The position numbers and the translations under genes are program-made. Below are positions 26,074 through 39,924 of a DNA stretch of 64,000 bases, piece after piece. Within the stretch, counting starts at the first letter, position 1. Each line of letters opens with the position of its first letter. The DNA comes from Paulownia fortunei (taxonomy: Eukaryota > Streptophyta > Magnoliopsida > Lamiales > Paulowniaceae), in contig CM033123.1 of assembly GCA_019321725.1 (NCBI GenBank), positions 3,108,960 to 3,172,959 on the forward strand. The letters run 5' to 3'. A model generated the notes under the pieces. That model was not told where the DNA came from. It did no database searches and saw nothing but the letters and a program-made list of their open reading frames with translations.

Positions 26074-29000
26074 ATGCAGGTTAAAGAATTGGAAAAAATT
26101 GAAACTTCCGACTTCAGAGAGCGAGAAAGTTCGGAAAGAATCAAGGAATTGGAGGCTTTGGAGGAGAGTTGTGGCGAAAAAGATTTGAATTTGAACTCCA
26201 TCATTGATGTTTCTGGAAAAAGATTGGATTTTCCTCTTATTAATGGCGAGGAAAGCACGGTGGAGGAGGTGTATATGTACAAGAATGAGTTGAATTTGAT
26301 CCCGAGAACTGTGGGGAGGCTTAAGGGTTTAAAAACACTGAAGTTTTTCGCGAATGAAGTGAAATTGTTTCCTGGGGAGTTTAGGAATTTGATTGAGCTG
26401 GAATGCTTGCAAGTGAAAGTAACAGAGCCGGGAGTTAGTGGGTTGGAGTTGAGTAAATTGGGGAATTTGAAAGAGCTGGAGCTCAGTAGAGTGCCCCCAA
26501 GGCCATCTGCTTTCTCGATTTTGAGTGAGATTGCTGGGCTTAAGTGCTTGACTAGGCTCTCTGTTTGTCATTTCTCGATAAGGTAATAGTTCCTTTCAAT
26601 GGTTTGAAAAGAATGTGTATGTTTCCTTGGTGATTACTACAAAGTAGGATTATGTATAGAAGTGCATATTTTTGTGGCTGTTATTTTATTATGGATGTGC
26701 TTTGCTATTTCTGTTTGATATTGATGAAATTGCAAAAAGATGATGTTCGTTAACTTTTGCTATCTTATTTTACCTATTATTGGGTGTTAGACCGGATTCT
26801 CTTTTATTAGCTAGTCGGCCATGTTAATCATACTTGAATATTGGGTGTATGGAGCCTGGTGTTTTTTATGTGTCTTAGATATGTAATTCTCAAGTTTTGG
26901 AAGTTAGCTGGAAAAGTATCTAAAGATTAGATTTGTTTGTGGTGACAATTGACACGAGTAATGGAAAATCTTTCATGTTTGTATGATATACGAATAAAGG
27001 TTTTTAATTTTTCTAACAATGCATAATTCAATAAGACTTATTAGCTTTGCATCTTCGATTTTTTTTTTTTTTTCATTGCCATGTTTGCGCTATTTCATGA
27101 AAATCTGAGGATTAACTAACAAATTTTCTGTATATCGCCGTGTTTCTCATTTGTATTTATCCAGAAAAACCCTTAGCCTCTAGGTAAATGTAACACCTTC
27201 TATATCTCTCTCTCCTCTTTCTTCTCCTTTCCCTCCCCTTACTCCTCCGTCCATGATTTCGTGTGCACCTTTAAAGCATCCGACCAAGTGAATGACATGT
27301 CATATTTATTGTCCAACATGGATGTGTCTGCTGAATCTAAAGGTCCATCTAACTTAAGATGGTGCTAGTTAGCACTAGGTAGTGCCCTATAATTGTTTCG
27401 TGCTTGTATTAAATAGCAAATCTGTGGTTTACTGTCTGTCAGGATATTTTGTATGAAAGTCTATATGTTTTGAAGTAATCAGTCTAGGGAGATAGTTATG
27501 TTATTTTTTCCTCCCCGCCCTGCCCCCAGAACTACTCTTTTCACATATATTGTTTGTAGCTATCCCTTTCCCATGTAATTGTGAAAACATCTTATTGATA
27601 GTCTTGCTCGTTATGTGGTTTCTTGATGTATATGAATTATCAATATAAATTACTCAATATGCATTAGTAGTTATTGGATGTGCAATGTGAATTGTGCCTG
27701 TGTTGGTGGATTAGTTTGGAGAAAGTTGTGATTTTATGCGTGCGTTCTTTTCCTGCAGATACCTTCCTCCAGAAATTGGCTACCTTAATAATTTAGAGTA
27801 CTTGGATCTTTCATTTAACAAGATGAGGAATTTACCAGACGAAATCACGATGTTGAACTTGTTGATATCTCTGAAAGTTGCTAATAATAAATTGGTTGAG
27901 CTACCTTTGGGACTTTCCCATCTTCAAAGATTGGAGAACTTGGACCTGTCAAATAACCGGTTGACTTCCTTAGGGTGTTTAGAACTTGAATCGATGCATA
28001 ACCTTCAAACTCTAAATCTTCAGGTATGTACACATGATCCTAACATCAATTTAGAGATACATTGATTGATGGCATCTATTTTGTGATATGGATCAGTGTT
28101 TTTTATATTTATTACCTTTTCTAATCGTGTTTTCTTTAGTTTTTGGTATCTATGTTGTTATTTTATCATGTAAGCCTGATGTAAAATTTCTTATTTTTTC
28201 TGGAAATAATTATTGAAGCATAATCAACTACATGGTTGTCAAATACCATCATGGATATGCTGCAATTTGGAGGGCAACAGCAGGAATCTATCAAATGATG
28301 AATCTACTGAGATGGATGTGTATGAAGGTGTCATCCAAGAGATTCATGGTTGTCCTTGTAATGAAGAGGCCTTTCTCTCTCTCTCTCTTTCTCTCTCTCA
28401 CACACACACCAACATGTTTTGTGTGCCCTTTCCTCACTGTCTGTATATTGGTGTTTTGTGTGAATATGGTGCCATCCTAATGTTACTAGTTTGACATGAT
28501 GTAGGCTCTCCTGTTGCTCCATCAAGTCATTTGAGTGGATTGTCACCTAATAATCGATGTTTGGCTGCACGAAGGGCCAAAGGATGGAAACGTCGGTATA
28601 TTTTGCAAACAAAAGCTCGGCAGGAGCGGTTGAATAACTGCAGGAAGTGGAAAGTTGATGTTACAAGCCGAAGCTCTTCAGAAAAATGCATGACGTGCAG
28701 AGTGTCTGACCATAGTGATGATGCCCCATCAGAAGGTTTATCTGTTGTTGTAGATGCAGAGCTTGATATCAAAGTTATATTTCCAGAAGGGGAGGTGCAT
28801 GCAAACTCACTTGTCAGTCCTGGAACTGAGGATTTTACTGCAAAGAAAGGGTCTATGGATGGATGTTCATGTTCAGCAATTGATTCTGTTGGTTCCCAGT
28901 CTAATGCAATTTTGGGCTCTCCTTCTGATGTTGTTGATTCGCTGGATGAAGGTTCATCTTCTGAAGCATCTAATTGTGTTCTAAAGTCAAAAAGGCATTC

Positions 29001-32000
29001 AGATAAGGATCTTGACAATCCCAAGCCCACCAAATCCCGGAGACCAACCAATGATCCCTCTTACCTGTCATGCCAGTATAGTAAAATATCATTTTGTGGA
29101 GTTGGGGATTGTCTACCAGATGGCTTCTATGATGCAGGTCGAGATCGGCCCTTTATGCCACTGGCTAGTTATGAGAAGAATCTGTATGTTAACTCGCGGG
29201 AAGTAATTCTTCTTGACCGGTAAGTGCTTTCTGTTTTGCAATTCTATTCTTTATGTAGACTTGCTTTACTTTGAATAAATAGCCTTACAGTTACGTAGTG
29301 GGGCCTATTCAGGTAAAGGGCCGTAAAAGAGATTCATATTTGATTAGTAGCTGTAAACATTGTAATTATTCAAATTTCTAATCAGGGAAAGGGATGAAGA
29401 GTTAGATGCCATTCTGTTGTGTGCTCAAGCATTGGTGTCTCAGTTTAGGCAGATGAACAATTCTATCAACGAACATAGAGATTTTGCAACCAGTAATTTG
29501 CAGGTTGCATCATTGCTTGCTCTTTTTGTATCAGATCATTTTGGAGGAAGTGATAAAAGCACTGTTATTCAGAGGACAAGAAAAGCTGTTTCTGGTGCAA
29601 ACTGCATTAAACCTTTTGTTTGTACGTGTGCAACTGGGATCAGTGGTGACACTAATAAAACCAATAAACAGAGTGTGGACACTGTAGAAGATACTGTGTT
29701 CCTTGGTATCTGTGAGAAGTCTCTTCTATCTATAAAAGAAAGACGCAATTCTATTATAGTTCCTATTGGGGGTCTGCAGTTTGGTGTTTGCAGGCATAGA
29801 GCATTGTTGATGAAGGTATCTTTTTTAGTTAGTTATGTTTCTTTCCAGTTGAATCAATGCATCAATTGTTATGAACTGAAAAATTGTCCTTCCATCTGCT
29901 GTAGTATCTATGTGACCGCATGGAGCCTCGAATCCCTTGTGAGCTCGTCAGGGGTTACTTGGACTTTTCGCCGCATGCCTGGAATGTGATCATTATAAAG
30001 AGGGGTGAGTCATTGGTCCGCATGATAGTTGATGCATGCCATCCCCATGACATCAGGGAAGAAAGTGACCCTGAATATTTTTGCAGGTTAGCAAGATAGT
30101 CATTGCTATAGTAGTTATATATTCTGAATAATGATATTATTTGCATGGAAATTGGTTATGGATAGATGAATCTCAGAATTTATTTGATTGTATTATTAGA
30201 AAAGTGATTTTATTGTGGAATTCTTGTTTTAGGATGCTTTAGCTGTGAGAATCTACTTGTTTTATGCTTTCCAAAAGTAGCAATCTTCTGAAGCCCATAC
30301 TTGTTTCCAAATACTAGTTTAGCCTGTCTGATTCTGAATGATTCAAATTTCTTTTCAATAGTTCTCATTCTCTGTAAGTCTTACAGTGCACCATCACATC
30401 CTTGAACATTTCAGTGATTCATTTAAAATTCTGTCTGTGGTGTTAGGTATATGTGAAGTCCTATGATTTGTGTATGACCGAAATTTTACAAGAACGCAAA
30501 TTGTTTTAAAGCAAAGCTTCTAAGTTTCTAATGGATATGATTTTCATTTTAGGTATATTCCCTTAAGCCGGGTCACTGCTCTTGTGGCTGATCATGATGC
30601 TAGTCCTAATTGTCCATTTCCTTCGCTCTCTGTATGTGATGAGATTGCGAAACTGACATCCACCTCTCTGATGCGCTGTAATGTTGGATCACTGGAGGCT
30701 GCAGTGAAGGTATGTGTTCTGTTTGCTCTTATATCAACATATCCTTGTACTAAGTCACATTTACTTTTGAGTCTTCATTGTTCTGTTTGTCATTATTGGC
30801 TGTTCATTAAATTATGACATTCTAAAATTATCTTTTGTCATCATTGCCCTTGACTTTTATCCACATTGGCATATGAATATAGCCTTTTGTGTTCTGTTTG
30901 AAACTCTTGCATATTATTCCTTTTGAACACTGGAATGTGGCAATATGCAGGTGCGGACCATTGACGTAAGTGGGGCTTCCGCTGATGAAGTCAGGAACTT
31001 TGAGTTATCTTGTTTAGGGGAAGTCAGAATGTTGAGTGTCTTGAAGCATTCATGCATTGTAGAATTTTATGGTCATCAGATATCATCCAAGTGGTCTCTG
31101 ACTGCAGATGGAAATTCTGGCGGTCGTTCATTACAGTCTGCTATATTCATGGAGTACATAAAAGGAGGCTCCTTAAGGGTGAACTTTTGAGTTCAATGAT
31201 CCTTGTTTATCTGTCCTTGACTGCTTCATTCAGTTTTGTGTCTAATCTCCAGTTATTGTTTCAATTTGACAGAGCTATGTGGAGAAACTATCAAGTGATG
31301 GTGAGAAGCATGTTGCAATGGACTTGGCACTATCTATTGCCCGAGATGTAGCATCTGCATTGACTGAACTACATGCTAAACACATTATTCATCGTGACAT
31401 AAAAAGCGATAACATTTTGATTGATCTTGAGGAGAAGCGGCAGGATGGCACGCCTGTTGTGAAGATCTGTGATTTTGATAGGGCAATCCCCCTTCATTCT
31501 TACTTGCATACATGCTGCATTGGACATGTTGGAATACCTCCACCTGATATTTGTGTTGGGACTCCTCGATGGATGGCTCCTGAGGTGTTTCGTGCAATGC
31601 ATAAGCGAAACATGTATGGGTTGGTAAGTTTCTTTCTCAGTCAGTAGTTTAGTGATTTAGTTGCGTTAATAAGCACAGATTGGGAATTGTGTATGGTACT
31701 AAATCTTGATTTATTCAGTCAGTGTGTACATAATTATTATCTAATTATTTAAATCAGGGTAGTTATTATGAGAGCTGATTAGGATGGAACTGGATTGCCT
31801 TTCCCTTTGTCCCAATATATTGGCATTTTAGGCAGTTTTTGGGCTTTGGCGGGCGTGCTGTAACTTTGATTGCCCATAAAGTGTTTGCCCTTGTGAAAAT
31901 GAATTTTGCCAAAACGTTGAGTTGGGGAACAGTTTCTTTGAATTCTTCTTAGTTATACTCTTATGTGCCTTTTGCCTTTGCCAAAGTGTGTCTCCTATGT

Positions 32001-32881
32001 TATTATCTCCTCCCTCCTCTGCAGTCACACACACATGTACAACTTTTAGCTGATCAGGTGATGCAGCATTTTGTTTATCCAATCAGATTTGGTGATATCT
32101 TTTGTTCTCAACAAGTAGCTCTCAATTTTATAGCGGCTTTTTGGTTGTATTGTTAACAAGATCTGTTTCATATTGGCATAGGAAGTGGATATTTGGTCAT
32201 TTGGCTGCCTGCTTCTAGAATTGTTGACTTTACAAGTCCCTTATTCAGGATTGCTGGAATCCGAAATTCACAATTTTCTGCAGGTATGCTGCTGTTATTC
32301 TATTTATACATGCATGTAATTATTAACTGTAAGATGTGTACAATAGGTGATACACTGGGAAGATTGTTCGTTCCAATGATTTATTCCCAGATGTGTCAAA
32401 ACTCGGTGGTATTGAATATGCAGAAGTTACTCATTTATTGTTTTGAATTTTTCTTTAGATCGAGTATACTTCTGGACAAGATGTTCATACTTTTTTTTTT
32501 TCTTTTGCTACAAAGACAATTTGCAAGTCTTAGTCTGTTGAATTGAATGCTATTGAATGAAAAAGCAATGTCCATAGTAAAACTATGCTGTTGGTTGTTG
32601 CTGGAAGTGCTTCAAAGTTGTGAGGGGCTTGAAAGAACCTTAACACTCCTTAATCTATGCAGATGGGAGAACGGCCTAAACTGACAGAGGAGCTGGAGGC
32701 ATTGGCTCAATCTGACCGGGAGCTTGAGACTGAATCTGAAACCCTTGGATTTCTTGCTAAACTGTACCATCAGTGCACAGAAAAGAATCCAGCTGATCGT
32801 CCATCAGCACAGAACATCTACAATTTGTTGCTTGCTCATGCAAGCTCAGTTTCTGGTTCAAGAAGTTCAGAGCAAATATAG
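26074..32881 (+). CDS. LRR-EDR1-protein kinase (Raf-like MAPKKK-related)
   Basis: Eleven coding exons: 26074-26582, 27759-28023, 28219-28357, 28505-29219, 29386-29815, 29905-30086, 30553-30709, 30951-31178, 31273-31623, 32182-32283 and 32663-32881, giving 1098 residues. An in-frame ATG at 26038 would add 12. In order: about six leucine-rich repeats (residues ~60-300, e.g. LEYLDLSFNKMRNLPDEI); a Ser-rich linker; an EDR1-type domain (IVPIGGLQFGVCRHRALLMK); and a kinase domain with Lys799 (EAAVK), HRDIKSDN (Asp917), GTPRWMAPE and DIWSFGCLLLELL. No signal peptide or membrane span, so cytosolic. The DFG motif is DFD (942-944), as in the Arabidopsis relative At1g04210 as I recall it. Function of this subfamily is not established; it may signal through the kinase or act as a scaffold. 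Confidence 0.92.
28375..28410 (+). repeat. CT/CA microsatellite in kinase intron 3
   Basis: A run of CT dinucleotides passes into CA dinucleotides just downstream of the donor at 28358. It is intronic and probably polymorphic. Confidence 0.85.
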
Positions 32882-33480
32882 ATTTCATTTCATGGTATTT
32901 ATTTCACTTAGATTCCGGAATTTTGTAGCCCTAGGACCACGGCTTTGTTTTAAGCCCTGAACCACAGTAACCTTATTAAGGTAGCGTTGATTAGATTCAC
33001 AAACTTGCTAATTATTCTAGTAGTCGCGGGGGTGCCGAAAAAGGAGAGTTCTTGATTCCATTCTTCTAGTAGGTTAGTTTTCTATTTGTTAAGTTATATT
33101 TCTGTAAACTCCTTGTGATTAATGTATTTTGTCCTTGATGGAGGACTTCGTTCAATTCTAAAAGCATCAACGAAGCTCGGTTTGCATCCAACTTTATCTT
33201 TTTAAAACATGTACAAACCTTATTAATTCACAGTGAGTTACATAAATGGTTGGTTTCAGTTTTACTGCTTTTTCATAAAAAGAAAGCAAGTACTTGGAAC
33301 CTAAAAAAAAAAAAAAAAGAAAGGAAAATGTGGAAGGTTAGGTTCTTTTGTTGCTCAATAATAATGACTGAATACTCAGTTATATCATGCATTTCCTTCT
33401 CTTGTGCAATTGGAAATTCCTTACCTATGTTGTTGATGCAGATAACCTCAATTCTTTAATTCCTGAGTAGGAAAGCAATT
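32882..33480 (+). other. 3' untranslated and downstream region of the kinase
   Basis: Probable 3' untranslated region followed by an A-rich tract near 33303-33328. No coding signal. Confidence 0.45.
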
Positions 33481-33504
33481 GGGATGTAGTTCACAAGTTG
33501 TTAG

Positions 33505-33660
33505 CAGTGTCGGGTTATCTCACCAATCGTTAGCGGTGTCGTGTTATCTCACAAAAAAACAACGCTCAAGAATCAATTCGAATAAATTAGAAAGCAATGT
33601 CGGGTTATTTCGCGAAAAACCGACGCTCAAGAATCAATTCGAATAAATTAGAAAGCAAAT
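33505..33660 (+). repeat. Tandem repeat, about 61 bp unit
   Basis: The segment from 33539 (TCGTGTTATCTCACAAAAAA...) recurs from 33600 (TCGGGTTATTTCGCGAAAAA...). Both end with GCTCAAGAATCAATTCGAAT and a shared tail. A shorter related piece precedes them at 33508. Confidence 0.8.
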
Positions 33661-36340
33661 AGTTAGGAAATCTTCTAAAGAAATTAGAAAGCAAATAGTT
33701 AAATCTTCAAACAGTAAAAATGGACTGCACACCTTTCTAGAATTGTAATTGGGATTTTTTATAGAGTTTTCGTCTGGAACTTTTATTTGGTAAATTCAGT
33801 GCATTATGGTCCATTTGAACATCATGGCCCATGAGTTGTGATTATTGGTACGGCCACTTTAGGCCTTTAGAAATTGGGTCATTTCCTGATCAAATTACAT
33901 TTTTTCTTACTATTATTTCATATTAGCAGTGACGTAGATAATCCTCAATCTTTAACAAGAAACACCGTGTAAGTGTTCATCTCTCTGACATGGAAAGTTA
34001 TCTTATAACTCAAAATAGAAATAGAAGCATTTAGTGGGCTGCATTAGTGGTTATTAAAGAATTGCACTCAACTTGGGGAGGTCCTGCTAATCACCCATGT
34101 GGAAAACTTGCACAGGCCTTCAAGAAATAGTGAGGGCCCAAACTACAAGGCCCAACAAAACAAGGTTTTGTTAAATTTTATTCTTGTACACAAGGCACTT
34201 ATATTCTACAACGAGTGAAGAAATTGTAAAAAAATGGTGAGGAGTGAGAGTGACTTTCTTTTTGCTGCAAAGTGTATTCTGATTTAAGGGATCTCAATTA
34301 TCTTCTCTAGAATCACTGTGTAATATTCTTTTCTCTTTATTATGCCTACATCATGTGCTGCAACAGAAATGGGTTTGCAGGATTATTGATGCCCTACCCT
34401 TCACCTTAGGAAGCCTTTAAACATGAGCTACCATAACACTGTTTTTAAGCCTCTATTACCCTAAACATTAGGTAACAGCTGTTTGCATCAATTATTCATT
34501 TTTGCCACCAACCCTCAAATTGCTTTAATAATAACATCTCCTCACTAGCAACCAAAAGAAAAAAAAATAAATGTGGTAGCCTTTTTCTCATCTACCAAAA
34601 AAAAAATAAAAAAAATAATAGGTATGTTGCAAGACTTCTCAAATATGCTCATAACGCACATTAGTGAGGCTTAATATATAGTGAATAAAAATATAAATTT
34701 CTTGATTCTTCATTTTGCAATGTGTAAGTGGTAAAATATTGTAATCATGCTCGAGTTCATGTAACATATTGATCATGCACACTTTTAGTGTCCACAAGGG
34801 ACTTCCTAATTTGTTTGTGGGGGGTGTACGCGGGTTCATATTGGTTTCTTAATAATTTTCTTGGGTACCTATTATAATTTTCGATTTATGTAAGTTCCAT
34901 AAATGGGTCAAACATATGATGATTAGGGACTTTTTTTTTTCCCCCAAAAAAGGAGAAGACAATACATAAGAGTATCATCTAGAGAGACCTTGGGTACCAA
35001 GAAAATCAGACTAAGCCACGTTGAACTAAGTAGAATCTAGAACCATTCTTTTTTTTTTTTCCCTCTTTTTTTGGGGTGATAAATGAATCTAGAACTATCC
35101 TTGTCTAGTGCCCTCCCATGCTTTCTGATCATCTCATTCTGTCTTTTCTTTTAAAGAATAGTGTTTAAGTAAAAAGAAAGTGACTAATAAATGGGCTTCA
35201 GCTGCACTCATCTCCTGGACTGCATATGCCCTAATGCTGTCACCTTTTGGTTTAACTATAGACTGTAGATGCTCTGATCCTGCCCTCCACATTGGTATCT
35301 AAATATTTATTCATTTGGAGGTCTCACAGTAAAATGTGTGCCCTGTGTCTGTGCGAGGGGTGAGAGGACCACTCTAGTCTACTACCACTCTATAACCTCA
35401 TACACCCTCTTCTGTCACCCTCTTCCTAGTTATAATCACAAGGACCACAGTCTTTAGGCTTTTAGGGTTTGTTGTCTGTCTCTGTGTGTGTGTGTGTGTT
35501 TTGTGACTGTAGACACACACACACACACACACACACACCACACCTATATTCTTTGTGTCACCTAAGTTGATGGGATTAAGTAGTGTAGATTTTACTGTTC
35601 AAATCACATGCATGTCTGAAAGAAAAGATACAAACATTAATGGGCCAATTTGATTCTTTAAAGGTGTAGAGCTGTACCTCTTTTTGCAAGTGCTAACTAA
35701 ATGGAGTTTGAATTGATTGAGAAGTCAAAATGAAGTGCTCTTGACTAGTCTTGCCTAAGTTTCTCCAAGAGGTCAACTTTTTTGTACTCCACATTATACA
35801 CCTAACTTTATAACCATTTCCAGAATTACAAAATTGATAAGAAAGATGATGTTCAAGTCAAGCTTGTTGAAAGATATATATATTGTATTAAAAAAGAAGA
35901 AGCTATATTTGAAAAAGTCTTTAATTCTTTAGACTGATGTATGTGTGTGTATGTGTCTATATATAATGCCAAGCATACAAACCCTATTTTTTGGGTCGGC
36001 GAATTTGAAGACTATGCTGAATTCTTGTGCTTTTTTCAGGGTCATTTTCATGTAGCGGATTTGTTTTCCCTCTTTAAATGCAATATTTTCAGTAAACTTA
36101 TAAGTTTTATAAAATATCTTTTGCATATTTAAAAATTTACAAGAAATTTTAAAATGTTTGATAAAATTTTCTTATAAACAATTCTTTTTTTGTTTCACAA
36201 ATGTAGATTGAAGGAATTTTCATTTGATAGCCAATATGACACCCTATGAGTAATGCCAGTTAGGCTTGTGATAGCATTATTACTTTGGTGGCATACTTTT
36301 CAATAGAATGTAACTAACTTATTGCTGTGTTTAATTTACC
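33661..36340. other. Intergenic region with microsatellites
   Basis: No gene recognised. A GT run (35483-35499) and an AC run (35513-35538) lie 13 bases apart and are complementary. The section 35200-35480 is less AT-rich than its flanks and could be transcribed, but I see no ORF or known RNA. Confidence 0.5.
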
Positions 36341-36388
36341 AGAAAAGCTGTTTACAATAGGCTGCAGAGCAGTGCCACCAGCGCCGCC

Positions 36389-36430
36389 CACGCCACCCCC
36401 ACCCCCACCCCCACCCCCACCCCCACCCCA
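36389..36430. repeat. CCCCCA minisatellite with G-quadruplex potential
   Basis: About six tandem CCCCCA units. On the minus strand this gives repeated runs of four to five G separated by one T, a canonical G-quadruplex pattern. It stands alone in AT-rich DNA. Confidence 0.9.
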
Positions 36431-39430
36431 TGCTTTGCTAATACCCTTTCTAGAATATTACAAGTTGTTCCTTTATTATTTACCATGGACTTAAAATCAG
36501 CTATTTCAAAGTTTAATTATATATTGACCTCTTGGGAATTCATTTTCTTTTAGAAGATGTGTTTGGAACATCTCCAATTTTTTTTTTAAAGCTATAATTA
36601 ACTGAAACAGTTTTTAATTTTAATTTTTTAAGTGAATGCCATGAATTTGTTTCTCATTTGGATTTTGTAATGGAGTAAAAAAGAAAAGAAAAGGAAAGTT
36701 CTTTTGCATTTGATTTTAAAGGAAAATAGGGGAATAGGTTGGCTATATATATAATTATAGGGTTTTCACTTAATTTAATAAAATATAAATTAAACTACTC
36801 GACGCTCGACTTTCGAGATCGATCACTGAAAATTTATTGAAATTTGATTCGTTAAACATAACAAATCAAATTTGAACATATGTTTTCGGAGCTTAACTCT
36901 ATTAGTAAAAAAAATGATAAAAAATATATAAATAATCAAACTACTCGACCTCGATTTATGTTTGACTCGTTTAAAATTCGTTTAAGTTCAATTCAATTAA
37001 TAATCAAATCAAAATCAAACTCCAATATTGAAACTCAATAGAAATTTAAATAAATGTAAACATTAAATAAAAATTCAAACAAATGTAAACATTAACTATT
37101 TTCGTGAACACAATTCATTTAAGCTCTTAACATATACAATATGACAAACAAATGATCCTTGATTACCTGTATTTAAACCCAAAATATCCTTTAACATTTG
37201 TACTATACGTACATTTGCTAATCCTGTACTTTTTAATTTGTCGTAGTCTTAAGCCTACTTTATATCTGAATTCTAAAATTATTAACATATTAAGCATCAT
37301 ATTTTCCATGTCTTATTCTAATAATTACTATGTTTATTCCACATAATTCAACTGAAATATAATACCCCAAACCAGTCTAATTATATACAACTAATCATGT
37401 AACAAAATTAATATATTCGACTCTAATTAAAGAGGTTTGGGAATAGAATTAAAAAAGAATTTTGGCTTAATTTGACGAAAAGCCAAAACAATATATAAGA
37501 ACGCCCTTCACTTTTAATCATGGTGATCTCTTTCCGATAACCCATTTTAGCCCTCCAATTTATGTTTGTTTACAGTGTAAGCATGGCGACGGCGTGTACA
37601 GAGTGTTTTATTCTCACTTTTTCTTAGGTTATAGTATCTTCAAAACTGCAAAGCACAATCCCTATCCTTTATTATTATTATTTTTTTATTTGTATAAGAT
37701 TCTCTCAATTAAAAGATGCATCAAAATATTATCATCAATAAAATCTTGGAGTACAATTATATCGTATAAAGCTCGTCAACTTTTTTTTTTTTTCATTTTT
37801 TTTCGGAGAAGGGGGATGTATTTTGCAATGTATTGAATAGTGGGCTTTGAAGGTAAATGCCCATCAATTTTTGTATTTATACATAATTGTTGGTGCTAGC
37901 TATTAAAGTTGTGAAAAATAAGTACTATGATAAAATAATTTTTTTTGTTAGTTAACACATGATTAATGTTAATTTTAATATTATCATTTGACATTAATAT
38001 ACTTTTTTCTTGTAATGGTTGTTTATATAGCCTGTAATTAGCTACTACTATTGACTACTTATATGGATGCTATTGAGTTATAATTTCAAGTCCTAATTTT
38101 TTTGCCTAACAAAAACAATCAATTACATCCTTTGGTATATCATTATTTAAAGACTAATTAAGTATAATTGCCTAAAACTAATTAAATATAATAAATAATT
38201 CTAAATCAAAGCAGGAAAAAAATTAATAGGTAGACTATTAGTCATACATAGGTGTGACTTAAATGTAAGACATCTTGGATCGCAATTTGCTAATCGAACT
38301 ACTTAGTTTCAAGTGCTAATTTTTAAACTCTACTTCTTTACTTTTTTCACTTCATAAATACACCAGAAAAATGTAGGATTTGTAAATTTAAATTGTAGAA
38401 ATTAGTACTTGACTTTCGCTCTTCATAAATACATTAGAGAAAGGGGAAAAAAAGTGGGATATGCTAAATATGAAGTGCAGAAATTAATACTCTTTCTTTT
38501 CACCAAAAAAAAAAAAAGAAAAAGAGAAAAGAAAATGCATCACTCAAAAAATAAATACAAATGGAAGTGTAAACCCCAAGTTCCATGGTTATTAGCTAAT
38601 TAAAAATCAAATCCCGTGAAATATCTCTAATGACGGATAAAGTGCATGTTTTAGGAATATCATAGCCAACGGAATATGTTCCAAAAACAATAAGAAATAA
38701 ATATTTGTAATTAAAAAAACACAAAGAGGGAAAGGTCAGATCGTATAACTATTGTATAAAGAGAGATTATTCGGCTTAACTTTTCATATCTACAAATAAT
38801 CTTTAAAGCTTAGGCAAATCTAATTAATCGTGTTTTTTTTTTTTTATAATTAAAACAATCATAGCAATTATATATATTCTAGGAAGGATCACCACCATTG
38901 TTCTTGAATATATCTGCACGTTCCTACATCAAATGCGTGTTTCACCAGTGAAGTGTGCATCGGACGAAAATCTATCCTTCATTCATACACACTCACAAAC
39001 ATACATATGTATTTTTGTGTGGACGAAGGGTGAATGTTATACCTAATATAGTCTACTGAGTATAGCATCGAAAAGTTAAAAAATTATATTTGAATAAAAA
39101 AACAACAACAAGGAAACTAATATACTGAGAAACAAGATTCACCATCACAAGTCATTTTCTTTATTGTCTGCATCAGATCATGATATAAAATGTATAACTA
39201 GGACTTTATTTTATAACTATCCAGCTGTCTCCAATCAGATGTATTGATCCAACAAATAGCAATTCTTGAAGGAAATGCCATTGGAACTGCACAAAAAGAA
39301 CCTGTTAAAAAGGAAATTATCACTATTATTTATCAGAGAGAAAAGATTGATAGTGATTCACACATAGTAGTGTAGGGTTGATGAGATGCTCTTTCAATTT
39401 CCTCTTTTATGTGAATCTTCACTTATGAAC
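36431..39430. other. AT-rich intergenic region
   Basis: Only short, low-complexity ORFs. No gene, RNA or clear transposon is recognised. Confidence 0.55.
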
Positions 39431-39440
39431 AAATTAATCC

Positions 39441-39641
39441 ATGAAAAGCTATGGTCCCCTCTTCCTACTAGTTCTCTTGCATATAATTCTTTTGGCCCCT
39501 CTTAGATGCCTTCTCACGTATGCCACACACATACACATACTCAGCCCTAGTAAAAAAAATTGTGCAACATTAAGTTCAATGGACCTTCTCGGATCTGATA
39601 AGAGTTTTCTATGTATTTTGCTCTATGTAATATTGGGTTGA
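39441..39641 (+). CDS. Possible small secreted peptide ORF (unsupported)
   Basis: A 66-codon ORF starts MKSYGPLFLLVLLHIILLAP, which looks like a signal peptide with a hydrophobic core. The rest (about 40 residues) has few features and matches no peptide family I know; a second hydrophobic stretch ends it. No clear promoter or splice sites support it. AT-rich DNA often encodes hydrophobic runs by chance, so this is weak. Confidence 0.15.
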   Translation: MKSYGPLFLLVLLHIILLAPLRCLLTYATHIHILSPSKKNCATLSSMDLLGSDKSFLCILLYVILG

Positions 39642-39924
39642 ATATGTCCAATATTAGTTCGAATCTTCTATTTTAATATTATGTTTCACCTTATATTCCA
39701 TACATATAAATATTTTTTTAAACATACATCTTCCACATAATTATTTTGTGAAAAAGAATTGAATATACAAAATGCACACCGAGACCATTAATTTCAAACC
39801 CGTTATTGATAAAATTCTTCTTCACGATAAACATAATAAGAGTACATCAAAACCATTAAAACTTAATATTGCTTGAAATTATTTCAAGAAACACATGTTC
39901 AATCAAAAATACATATTTATAAAT

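Noticed and set aside
29484..29687. Second-frame ORF over the kinase EDR1 region
   Set aside because: Shadow frame of a well-supported exon.
29816..29904. Kinase intron with donor GTATCTTTTT, close to U12 consensus
   Set aside because: One mismatch at the critical C, and no convincing U12 branch site before the pyrimidine-rich acceptor. Treated as an ordinary intron.
35400..35425. CTCTTCTGTCA, resembling the reverse complement of part of miR156
   Set aside because: Only about eleven bases match and no complementary arm is present nearby.
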